A DNA stretch of 64,000 bases, taken from Sarcomyxa edulis. Taxonomy: Eukaryota > Basidiomycota > Agaricomycetes > Agaricales > Mycenaceae. Numbering within the stretch: the first letter of the stretch is position 1; every line of letters begins with the position of its first letter. Positions 12,056 to 22,911 of the stretch are shown one piece after another. Made by a program: the position numbers and the translations under genes. The stretch is from the NCBI GenBank assembly GCA_009761415.1, contig QUOL01000001.1:1550001-1614000 (forward strand). Reading direction: 5' to 3'. Below the pieces are notes generated by a model. That model saw only the letters and a list, made by a program, of their open reading frames with translations, was not told the DNA's origin and made no database searches.

Positions 12056-12459
12056 ATGTCGTTCCTTGGAGGCGGAAGAAGTGGATCATCATCCGGAGGA
12101 GTAAACCCCGAGCGGATAGAGATGGCCATCACAGAGTACGCGTTCATACGACTTGCATATGTACATTTCTAACGGGTTCATTAGACTCGACACAGTGACT
12201 GATTTCTTCAACCGGATGGTCTCGTTCGTATCACACTCTATCATATATTTGTTGCGTGTCCTCAAGTCTCATTAGGTCATGTCATTCCAAGTGCATTAGC
12301 GCACGTTACGCCGAGCCAGACCTGAACAAGGGCGAAAGCGTCTGCATCGACCGGTGTGTAGCCAAATTCAACGAAGTCCAGAAAAAAGTAGGAGAGAAGT
12401 TGCAGAACAGAGGAGGGAACCCGGGCGCTAGTGAAGCAAGCGCCTTTGGAACGCTGTGA
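12056..12459 (+). CDS. TIM10: Mitochondrial intermembrane-space chaperone Tim10
   Basis: Three exons encode about 95 residues. The ATG is at 12056 (MSFLGGGRSGSSSGG). The twin CX3C motif reads CHSKC, sixteen residues, then CIDRC, as expected for small Tims. Surrounding residues (DTVTDFFNRMVSSCHSKC and VAKFNEVQKKVGEKLQ) fit Tim10 rather than Tim8, 9 or 13. The small Tims form hexamers that carry hydrophobic precursors across the intermembrane space. Their cysteines are oxidised by Mia40. Introns are near 12139-12184 and 12221-12275. Confidence 0.93.
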
Positions 12460-12631
12460 TACAGCTTGGAGTTCCAGGACTTATCGCACATTATTTTCCC
12501 AAACCACGCAAGCACAGGTTCCACAGTATGATATTGAGTGGTCAACGATATAGGCGTTGCATAATGGATGAAAACGTAGCGTCGGACCCCCAAAAGAAAA
12601 TGAAGCATCTAAAAGATATGACAGGGAGGCA

Positions 12632-13021
12632 TCATTGGCCTGGGAAGCACTCTGCCATGGTCTTCGAGTGCTTGTTCTGCGCGTGCTCCTGGAGGCTATT
12701 GGCAATAGGTTAGGCAGAGTTTTAAGATGAGATGAGAGTCCAGCGCCGACTCACGCAGGTGCACGAGTCGTGATCAACTGGAGAAACGACGATATGTTAG
12801 CGCCTCGTGCCTGGACAAGTTCGAAAGAGTGCTCACAAATGGCTGTTTGCAAGTCTGGCAAACAATGTTCTTTGCAGCTTCGTTGACCTTTGCCTGACTC
12901 TTTGAGCCTTTGGCACCGTTCTTGTCAGCGTTTCTCTCTCGCTTTTGCGCTGCTTTTGCACCCTGTGGAATCGATTGAGCGGTGATACCATTTGGAGATG
13001 CGAAATACCAACGTTTCCCAT
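12632..13021 (-). CDS. Small zinc-binding protein of the ZNF706/4F5 type
   Basis: A first exon of only nine coding bases (MGN, ATG at 13021) splices to GAKAAQKRERNADKNGAKG, followed by KSQAKVNEAAKNIVCQTCKQ, PFLITTRAPA and LQEHAQNKHSKTMAECFPGQ. The total is about 73 residues. The N-terminus is the basic 4F5/SERF-like block. The C-terminus carries CxxC followed by HxxxxH, a C2H2-like zinc site. This matches the small ZNF706/At2g23090-type proteins, whose role is poorly defined. Reading frames in single exons are too short to reveal it, so the call depends on three inferred introns that all keep frame. Confidence 0.85.
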
Positions 13022-13324
13022 ATTAGTGACTGAAAAGAGGAGAAAGAGAGTCTATGAAGAAACACGAGCAGAAACGGAGGTGAAAGTGAGGTGAGATCGG
13101 AGAGATCGAATGAGGACGGACGAATTTGTTTTCGAAAACGTGGCAAGGGCTCGGTCCTATAGACCGGCTTATCAGTGCAGCCATTCTTTGCACTGAAAAT
13201 ACACAAAATATGTTCTCCGAATTCGCCTTTCTTTCTCATTGGCTGCATGGTATCGATCCGTTCGAGTCAGATATCTCTCAGACGCTTTTTTTCCCGCTCT
13301 CTTTCCTTGTCCCATTCACGCGCC

Positions 13325-14975
13325 ATGTCTCCCACTATTGATCTAGATGCTGCCCGTGCTAGAGTCGCAGAACTCGTCAAAGTAGACCTACTAACAAAAA
13401 CACAAGAGGCCGATAATGTTGCCTATGCAAAGACTATCAGCCGTGCTTTCGTTTGTGAGTGACTTTACATCCTACGCGGCCAAAATTCTAACTAGAAGTT
13501 CAGCCGATACCATTACAGGCAAGAATCTCCTTTTTTTTCTAGGGCCGTCGGCGTCTAATCCAATGGGACACAGTGCCCACCAAGGAGATGTATGCCTACG
13601 CTGTTCAGTCTACCTTGGGGGACGATGTATACTCTGAGCCTTCTACAATGTATGTTTATTTGACTTTAGAGGCGAAGTCATCTTAATCAAAGCCACACAC
13701 AGTGCATTAGAAGCCCACATCGCCAAGCTAACCGGCAAGGAAGCTGGCGTCTTCATGACCTCCGGAACAATGTCAAATCAGATCGCTCTGCGCACCCACC
13801 TCAAGCAGCCACCTTATTCTATCCTGTGTGACAACCGTGCCCATATCAACAAGTATGTCGTATAATTTACGCGTTATCTTATCTAGCTGATTGGTTCAAG
13901 GTATGAAGCCGGAGGTGCAGCTTTCCATTCCGGGGCTGCCGTAACGACTGTCATCCCTTCTAACGGTAGGTCACCCTGGGTAGTTTGACCATACATCGAC
14001 TGTCTAAACAACTCCTGCAGGACACCATCTAACGCTCCCTGATGTCAAGGCCAACATTATCTTAGGATCTGACATTCACTCGTCAGTACTTCGATTCTGC
14101 GCTATCGTGTCGTTCGTATATATTGACATCTACCAGGGCTCCAACCGAGATAGTCGCACTCGAGAACACGTTGAACGGCACAATTTTCCCTCAGGAGGAC
14201 ATTGTTGCCATCGCCGACTTTGTACATTCCCATGGTCTCAAAATGCATCTCGACGGTGCACGTCTATGGCATGTGGCCGCTGAAACCGCTACTCAGATGG
14301 ATGTTCTTTGCGCTCCTTTCGATTCGGTCAGTCTATGCCTGAGTAAAGGTTTAGGTAAACAAGGAGATCCTATCTTCTCTTCTGGAAAAGTCGTTCTAAT
14401 CAGTATCATTAGGTGCACCCATCGGGACAGTCTTGGTCGGTAACAAGGAGTACATAGCTAAAGCTCGCTGGTTCCGAAAACTATTCGGTGGTGGCATGCG
14501 ACAAACCGGTATCCTTGCAGCTGCGGCAGCATATGCTCTCACCCACAATTTCCCTCTACTACCGAAAGTCCATGCTCTTGCCCGGAAACTCGAGGTAGGG
14601 CTAGAAGAGATCGGCGCTAAAATTACATGCCGGGCTGAGACATGCATGGTTTGTATTAACTCACACCTCCACCTGCTCTTTAATCCGTCGTCTCATGATT
14701 ATAATTGACAGGTATTCTACGACCCGTCACCCCTTGGATTAGATTACGCTCATATAGGGGACCGAGCGAGTGAGCTCCCGGAACCAATCACACTTGGTGG
14801 ATCTAGACTAGTCGTTCATATACAGACGACGGAGGCCGCGGTTGACGATTTCCTTGCCCTTATTCGTGTTCTTGCGGCGGAGAAGATACAGGAAGGCTTC
14901 GACCCCTCGGCGCCGTTACAGAGCAAAACGACCGATATCTACGTCAGGAGGACGGCTAAGGGCAGTATTCCGTAG
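13325..14975 (+). CDS. GLY1: L-threonine aldolase (PLP-dependent)
   Basis: This enzyme cleaves threonine to glycine and acetaldehyde. The ATG is at 13325 (MSPTIDLDAARARVAELV). The body reads VPTKEMYAYAVQSTLGDDVY, GVFMTSGTMSNQIALRTHL, AHINKYEAGGAAFHSGAAV, ALENTLNGTIFPQEDIVAI, HLDGARLWHVAAETATQMD and SLCLSKGLGAPIGTVLVG, with the PLP lysine in SKGLG. It then reads FRKLFGGGMRQTGILAAAA and ends RTAKGSIP, in all about 375 residues. One intron (13519-13573) uses a GC donor. The join before ADTITVPT needs a very short 37-base intron (13459-13495), so residues just before ADTIT are uncertain. The usual RSDT motif reads SADT in the only open frame. Confidence 0.92.
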
Positions 14976-15145
14976 AACCTATAGAGATTATCATATATTT
15001 ATCTTGCATAAATTAATATAGATGCCTGCGACTGTCACCGCGGAGGACGAGCAGGACGTGAAGGAAGGGAAATGATGAGCTTCCCTCCCCCGACTCGGAG
15101 TGCCAAGGAGGCATCGATTATTATATTAGACGGCGGCGCTACAAT

Positions 15146-18100
15146 TTACCCTTTCCCTATGTACTTTTGCTTTTCGTATTCCTTCCAGAGTGTTTTCATA
15201 GTCGTTTTACCCCCTGCGTCCAATGCTGATACCATCATAGCATCGCGGCTATGGTCATTTAGAACATCACATAAGCAGAATAACCCAGGTTGTAGCTCTT
15301 TCCTGACTTCAGCGGGCAAAACGCATAAGGGGTCGTTCATGGCCTCGATGTAACTCTTGAGAACGTAGGCGGCATGCTTGGAGAATGGTTTGGCGAGTGA
15401 TTCTTGCTTTTGGATTTCTGTAGAGGACGCATAGCTCCGCACGACGGTTTTGGTGGTAAGTGTCGCTAAAAGACGGGCTAGGCTTTTGGCCTCCTCGGGT
15501 CCTAGAGGATGGTTCGCATTGATCCATTTCGGAAGCGTGTCCGTCACGAGAGTCCGTTGTTTACCTCCCAACTGTGGGCGGAGGCTCCGAATGGACATGA
15601 TCAGCTGTCGGAGGATCATTCCGAGGTGAGGTAAAGTTAAAGCAACCAAGTCTCGACGGAGACGTATCAAAGCGCTTGTGATCCCGACGACGTGGTCGAA
15701 TATCGCTGTGGAGGTCTCTTCATCGTGGTCTTCGGAATGTGCAAGGAATTTAGACAGTATCGACCAAATGCTGCCCAGATCTACCAATCGTAAAGCGGCC
15801 GGCTGAAAACCCATTTGAACGTCAACACAGTCGCTATGATAGTGGAAGAAATGCGCTTACCCTATCAGAACAGTGTCGATCTAGAACGTTGAGCACCCGG
15901 AGTGAGAGGTATGCGGGTCCCCTGGTGAATATCGAACGGCTAGGGAACAGGTTGACGCATCGGGTGGTAAATATTTGAATACATTTCAGTGTACCTGTAG
16001 ACGCAAGATGAGATGCCAGAACACAAGTCAAAGAGTAAGAAAAATTTTACCTTGAGGAGCCTGACCCAACAGCGTAATCGAGAGATCACAGAGGGATGCC
16101 ATATCTTTCGGCGAGAGATCGGTGTTGGATAACGATTCGGCGACGAGGTCTAAGATATGCGAGAATTCTGATACAGATATCGATTTACAGGCGCGAGATA
16201 CTTGAGCATCCAATCGACTTCGAGCTGAGTCCGATTGTCAGTCAAGAACACCGTCGACAAAAAGTTGTGCACAACTTACCGTCCAGTTCACTAATTCGGC
16301 AAAGTGCTATATACGCTGCCACAGTGAGATCCAAGTGCAAAAGAGCATCAGGAAGCGCGACGGAATAACGCTCTTCGAGCAGAATAGAGAACGCCAGTAC
16401 ACCGACGTCACCGACCCGAGGATCGGACGAGAACGTCGATTGAGAGCTTGTTTGCACGATACTGGACACGAGGGATTGTCCAAAGCGATGAACCGCATTG
16501 CTCCCTGGGTGACGAAACCAGTCAGCCAGTCACAATGACAATGAATATAGGTGATGAAGTATACCATCGATACGGAGCCAGCGTCCAAATGAGAGGGTTT
16601 GAGACCATCCTGTTAGTAGATTGATTTTGTCTAGGATGGCACTCGTTGACTTCGCATCGACATCGAAGGCGGCCACGTGTGGTAAAAATCTAGCTAGTAA
16701 ATAATCATAGAGACTCTTCATCGAGGCCAAAGTATCGTCGGAGAAGCTAGATTATTGTTGCATGTCAGTATAGGGGGGGGGGGGGGGATGAGGGACTTGG
16801 ATACGACGTACTTGGCCGACGAAAAATCTCTCGCCAATAACTCCAACAGACGGATCAAGCTTTGTTCCAGGATCTGGCCGCGGAAGCCATCTGAAGTTAA
16901 AGATAGGCTAAACGCGTCATGCTCTACAAATCTCTTCAAAATTTGTGAAATTGCCTGAGAACTATCTTTGGCGGATGATTTCAGCAGGGATCTAGGATGA
17001 GGATGAGACAAAATATAAATATAAGCTAGGTCGGACGGAGGATGATAGAATGTCCGTGAGAGTAGGCTCACGCGATATACAACTCGAAAAGATCTAAAGT
17101 GGTTGTCGTGTATTCAGAAGTGACTTCGCCTAACGATAGCGTTGGTCCTATAATCCGCTCAACGGATTCGCAAATAGCCTGAGCCTGGAGTGGAGAACAA
17201 TAAGTCAACTAGCGCATACCAACGAGGTGAAACGAACGACGTACGGGTAGCTCGACAGTTCCAATATGTACAAACACAAGTTTAAGAAACGTGCGAAGGA
17301 CCGTCAATGGCCTGCAGACATTATCCATCGCTCCTTGAGTACCGGACCCAATCAATCGATCCGCATCCAAAGCCCGTTTCACAAAATCCGCCCGGGACGA
17401 TCGAGTGATGTACTCCAACGGACAAAACAGGAGGACTTCGTATGTCGAAATAGCACGCCGGAAATGTTTCGAATTCGGACCGATTTTTTTTGATTTTTTT
17501 TTCTCGTTCTCGGAAAGTTCTTCCAGTGGCTTTGTGTTCTTGTCCACAGACGAAAGGAGTGCATCTGGACGTATCAATCAAATTAGCCTTTTTGGTCTGT
17601 CTGTTCCTTATGTGTATGTGTATGTGAGATGGGTGACTGACTTCGTAGATTAGGAAGTTCCCAAAGATCTGCAGAACGTAAAGTCTGCATCCACAACGTT
17701 GTGGCCTGTAGTCCCATCGTCGAGATGGCGATGGCGGACTCCTCGGCATCAACGTGTATTGGTATTTTCAGTAACATCTCAGAGAATCGAAGTAATTGTT
17801 CCTCAGACGCTAGCGCACTGCAAAAAATAAGTCAATAAGTCAATTCTCCATGCATCCATCCAGGAATGGAATGGAATGAAAGTAGGAGAGAGAGCTTACT
17901 CGATGACAGATAACCACCGTCCAAGCATCATATGCAGTATCGCCAATGCACATTCTCCTTTCCGCTCGCGCTCGTCGCCCGAACTCGAGAGGCACGAACC
18001 GCCGGACCAAGTGACTGACGACGTAGGGAGGAAATTGAGCTCTAGGTAATTGAGAATGGGATCGATGACTTGAGTTCTGATTTCCGGCTCCCCCAGGGCC

Positions 18101-20424
18101 CCTTGAGCTGAGGTATGCAGAAGAGTACGGAACTAATCGAACAAACATGGTTAGCCGTTATTATCTTGAACAGACCAAGATTCGTGTGGTAGGTAGGTAG
18201 GTACTCACAACTTCCAAAACGAGCATCGCCTCGTCGTTTTGCTCATCAGAATCAGATGTGTATGCAACGCTTTCGACTACTCTCTCCAAAGTCTTCCCAT
18301 CATATGCTGCATCAACCGTCACCGTTGACGCTATCGACAGCGCATACTGCAATCGAAGACAAGCGCTAGCGATAACCTGTCCCTCCCATCCATCCTCAGA
18401 ACTCGATTTCTTCTTCTTCTTCTTCAGTTTCTTATTAGCTTTAAGCATTTTATTGCATACAATGCTCATCCGCGACCGCAATCCTTCGATCAGAAGTCGA
18501 ACATCGTCGGAGTGGGAGTGTGAAGGTAGAGAGGAAAGGACGACGGAGGCTACGCGTGCGGAGTTCGAGAACGATATGGCGTGGAACGAGCGATGCGGGT
18601 TCGGGTTCGGGGGGGTCGTATGTGGTTCTTCTGTCTTTCTCTTCTTTTTCTGCGGTTCCTCTCCGTCTCCGTCTCGTTCCTCGTTGGTGGAGAATGCATC
18701 CCAGGCCTGTTGTAAAGCCTCTGATACTCTACGGACTACCGGGCCCGTCTGACTGGCGACGAGGAATCCGCTGCGGATGGATTTCGACAGTCTGTCGAGA
18801 TGTGTTTGGTGCAGGAGGGGACTGAGAGAAGTTGTGCGATACAATGATTTCGAGTCGAGGGAAGGCGGTGGAAGGACGGAAAGGGCGTGGAGGAGGGATG
18901 TGATGTAGGAGTGGATACTGCGAGTCTTGATGTGATAATCTAGGAGTAGATCTAAGAAACCAAGGGCGGATGTAGAGGATTGCTGGGAATCAGTGACCTT
19001 GGGAAACGTTCAGTTGTGTGTTGTATAGAGGCATGCATTGGCGTTGAGACGCACCAAGAGTAATTTCGGCATGATTCGAGGAAGAGAAGGGGCGATCAGG
19101 TCGTAATCTATACGCGCAATAGCAGATATGCAGTCTATAGCATATTTTGTGATAATTGGCGCCGAAGAAAGTGCTGTGATAGCCAACTCTCCGATGTGGT
19201 TTAGTAAGTACGCCACTTCCGGCTGCTGCGAGATAGCATTGAATAGATTTTCTCGGTCCACCAATGAGAGTAGTGCGACTCTGGTAAACCAATCCTGTTC
19301 GTTGGAATGTCCCTCGGTTTCAGATACAGATAGAAGATCCTGACATGAAGCGAAAAACTTCATACTGGATCCCCGCCATTCCTCGCTGGGTGCGCCACCC
19401 GCGTGCGATCCTGATCCTTGGCTGAACAAAGTACCGCGGTGTTTCTTGACGGATTGTATATACGATTCGAATAGCCGAGGGAGGATGCGGAGAACTAGGG
19501 ATTTTCCTTCGAGGGAGGTGGTGACGATTTTGTGAAGGGCTTCGAAGATTGAACTGTCGAGTTTTGGCTCGTGTATCTGGCGTAGTACGTCGAGACTGAA
19601 GAGGGTTTCGATACCGGCGGCGTAGATGTCGGTGAGGAGATTTTCGTAGATGGAGGGAATGGTACAAGGAGACGAGACGGCTTCCATCCAGGTTTGGAGA
19701 TGTGTTTGTATTAGAGCGACATGCAGCTGACGAAACCATGAATTCAGTACGACAAAGCGAAGTGATAAACCCTTGTGCTCACCTTCTTCTTACTAGATGC
19801 ATTGGCTATAGATGTGCGGTATGAAGAAGTGATGAGAATGGCTATGTGCGCAAGGTTGTCGTCTTTGCTGCAAAGCTCGTAGACACGGACGGCTGCAACG
19901 AAGCAATCGAGGGTGGTATCCGGAGTGAGTCTGTAGGCGGTCATTGGCCACATGACAGTCAAGCATCTTCGGATGGCAAGAGTGAGTTCCTGTTGACTTT
20001 CCAGATGTATCTGATGCAGGGCATCTAAGAACGAGATGACGGTGGCGGATATAGAGGTACGATTTAGAAGGGTGGTCAGCCATGTCTTTATGGGACGGGA
20101 TGAAGACGAGTCAAGGGGTGAGACTATCTCTGCTAGAAGGGTCCAATACCGAGGATCGAGGAGTGGAGTCGTATTGCTATGAAATATTAGCTACAGATGA
20201 CTGGTCTCGGGTGGTGAGACTCACGACTTTGATGGTGCGATGCTTGACAAGATCCAATCTGCGATGACATGGTCTTTACTGGGGACATGGAAGGACGGGT
20301 TGTTCCATGCGTCTGTTGCGATGATTATTTTGGTTGGACCTCCTGGTTGTGGTGGGTCTGAGGGAGACTTTAGAGCTCTCACAAATGTCTGTGATGACTG
20401 AGTGGCCTGTGCTGGCTGAGACAT
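15146..20424 (-). CDS. URB2: Urb2/Npa2-type nucleolar pre-ribosome protein
   Basis: A very long gene (about 5.3 kb, near 1,450-1,500 residues, well over ten introns) runs from the ATG at 20424 (MSQPAQATQSSQTFVRAL). It is mostly helical repeat-like sequence with few motifs. The C-terminal block reads ALIRLRRDLVALTLPHLGMI, LRQLIMSIRSLRPQLG, AAYVLKSYIEAMNDPLCVLP, VRKELQPGLFCLCDVLND and TMKTLWKEYEKQKYIGKG. It corresponds to the Urb2/Npa2 C-terminal domain. Urb2 acts with Npa1 and Dbp6 in early 60S assembly. A Lys-rich patch (KANKKLKKKKKKSSS) around 18400-18450 and a second basic run (KKKRKTEE) are likely nucleolar signals. The C-terminal domain carries the identification; the rest is too divergent to judge by eye. 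Confidence 0.82.
16773..16787. repeat. Homopolymer of fifteen G
   Basis: An uninterrupted run of 15 G (15 C in the sense of URB2) lies inside a URB2 intron, between the exons ending near 16800 and starting near 16745. It falls in the pyrimidine-rich part of the intron on the coding strand. Length may be unreliable for sequencing reasons. Confidence 0.9.
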
Positions 20425-20591
20425 CCTGGACAGCGTCAAGATGGCGTCGACGTCGAGCTAAACGACGAGCTCGAGCTCAGGTTTAGTTGCCGGACCAAAT
20501 AAAATTGTGTGCCGGCTTTCAAACCGGTACCGAGTCCCGGGTAGCCAAGTCTCCACACTGCTCGCACTGGATTCTGCACTCATTCCCTGAT

Positions 20592-22259
20592 ATGCATATG
20601 TCTTCACTCTCAGAATCACAACTCTTCGAATGCGAATCTCTCCAGAAAGAGGAATGCGATGTTCTCGAAGTGAGTAAATGATATCAATAGACTTTCGCTT
20701 ACTAATTCATAACAGGCGATATATCCAGAATGCATCTCTCAATCATCTAATCGCTCTATCAAACTCGAAATACCAATAGAACTCGCAAACAACACAAACT
20801 TATCTATAGAGACAGACGGTACAGTCCCTCAGTCTCCTGACGGTGCCAATACTTCCTCCGCACAGGTCAATATATCTTTGTCTGCCCTGCCGCCCCTCCT
20901 CCTACAAATCATACTACCACCGGGATATCCATTGAACTGCCCTCCAAGTATACTGTCTATCCGTACAACCCACTCTTGGTTCGGAGCTATATCCCGACTC
21001 CGAGAAACACTACTGCATATGTGGCAAGGAGAAGGCGTCCTCTACAATTGGCTCGAGTATATACGAAGCGGTGAATTTCTAGTATTACTCGAGCCCAGTG
21101 ATAGTGGTTGTATTCGGTGAGTTCATTTCCTCATCTGGCTGCAATTCCTCTCGAGCCTTACCTGATCTTCAGAATCTTACATCCAGCTCCTTGGATACTG
21201 GCTCCTTTGCTCTTGGCACATGAGGCCTCCACAAAGTCTTCTCAATTCTCGCAAAACTCCTATCAGTGTACGGTATGCTTAGAATCCTACAAGGGCTCAA
21301 AGTGTCTACAACTGTCGTGTTCCCATATATTCTGTCGTGCTTGTCTAGAAAGCTTCTGGACATTGTGTATCACAGAGGGTGATGTCGGAAGAGTAGGCTG
21401 CCCAGACCCCGAGTGTGTCAAGAGTGGTAGGGACGCTAGCGAGGAGGAAGTCGCACGGGTGGTGACTGAAGACGATTTGCGGCGATGGAGATGGCTGCGA
21501 GAGAAGCGGGCTATCGAGAGAGGCACGTGTCATTTTATGAGCGTAGACCCCGGACTAACTTTACACAGATCCATCCATTATTCATTGTCCCCTGGCGTTC
21601 TGCCAGTCACCGGTACCGAAACCCCTCATCGAAGAAGGCGAAGATTCGGGATGGGATAGGCTTAGAACATGTGAAGCTTGTTCTTACTCGTTCTGTTCGT
21701 TCTGTAAACGTACCTGGTACGCGTTTCGTCGTCACTCTTCTACTCCGCGTCTTCATGCTTCTACTCCATCTGATTCATTATCCCAGGCATGGCCCGATCT
21801 CTAGCTGTCCCATATCCGTCACAGAAACCTTGGTCATCGAGTACATGGCACTACCGTCCGATTCACCCGCACGAGCAGTGATCGAACGACGTTTCGGTCG
21901 GGCGAATGTGCTCAGGCTTGTCGCCATTTACGAGGAAGAACAGTTGAACAAGAAATGGATAGCTGACTCTACGATGGCGTGTCCACAGTGCGGTATCAAT
22001 GTCGAAAAGTCGATGGGCTGCAATCACATGACATGCACGAAGTGGGTTACATTTTTGCTATTTTTATTTACGAACAAAACTAACGGCAGCGGTATCTAGA
22101 TGCTCTCAACATTTCTGCTACCGTTGTGGCGCAAGATTGAACCCAAGTAATCCTTACATCCACTTTTCCACTCTTGGGCATAGATGCTACAACAAATTGT
22201 TCGACTTTCAAAGCGTCGACGACGAGTGGCAGCCTGTGGAGGGATTCGATGCATTGTAA
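20592..22259 (+). CDS. RWD-RING-IBR-RING (RBR) E3 ubiquitin ligase, RNF14/Itt1-like
   Basis: The ATG is at 20592 (MHMSSLSESQLFECESLQ). An N-terminal RWD domain follows (LQKEECDVLEAIYPECIS, PPLLLQIILPPGYPLNCPPS). Then comes RING1 (QCTVCLESYKGSKCLQLSCS, HIFCRACLESFWTLCITEGD, GCPDPEC), an IBR (IIHCPLAFCQSPV, RTCEACSYSFCSFCKRTWHG) and RING2/Rcat (MACPQCGINVEKSMGCNHMT, CTKCSQHFCYRCGARLNPSN). The Cys in MGCNHM is the expected catalytic residue that takes ubiquitin as a thioester. RWD plus RBR in this order is the RNF14 (ARA54) and yeast Itt1 arrangement, linked to translation-related quality control. The product is about 480 residues with at least four introns. Substrates cannot be told from sequence. 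Confidence 0.92.
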
Positions 22260-22911
22260 ACCTTCGCTCACTGTTTAATCTTAAAGAATGAGATCGAACT
22301 ATACGTATTGGCTACTACTTCGGTGCTGATTTGCTGGGTGATTCTTCGGTGCCTCTCGGGTAAGTTGCTTACATGACATCACGCTGCCCCTGATGAGGGG
22401 GGAAAACTCTGAAGAGACTTGTCAAGTCTGGCTGCGAGAGCCTCGTGCGCAGTCTGTTGTGGCCGAGACGTGTTGACTGCGTTTAAAAATGTGGTACGAG
22501 TGGGGTGACTAGCATGATACAAGTGAGTGACTAGTATGATATTAAGTATAGGACTGGGGTGCCCATGAAAGTTGAGATTGAAGATGGGGGTGGCCGAGTA
22601 AAAGTTTGTTCGTGGCCGCGGCGTGGAAGATCGAAGGGCCGACTGATTCAGAAAGAGATTTTCCGTGACTGAGACTTTTCCGGAATTGACTTTTGTTTTT
22701 TTGCTCTCCTATATTTTATATCCTTTGCCCCAACGTCGTATTCTGTTCGAATTCCCCAGCTGTTGTGTGTCTATTCTCTTCCTATCCTTCCCAAAAAAAA
22801 AATAGACGCTGGGCAGGTCGACCACGACATTGATACCACAAACCACCTTTGTCAATACCCTCCTATCCACAATACCCCCTCACGCACTCTCCTCCTGTAT
22901 TTTTGACCCCC
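22260..22911. other. Intergenic upstream region of the KH-protein gene
   Basis: I see no coding region here. It holds a T-rich stretch (near 22690-22720), a CT-rich leader, an A9 run at about 22793-22801, and a short near-repeat in which gtgactagcatgata (about 22505) recurs as gtgactagtatgata (about 22527). It probably contains the promoter and 5' leader of the gene starting at 22912. Confidence 0.6.

Noticed and set aside
18258..18752. Plus-strand open frame of 164 codons
   Set aside because: It is antisense to URB2. Its Phe/Ser runs are the mirror of Lys/Glu-rich URB2 segments.
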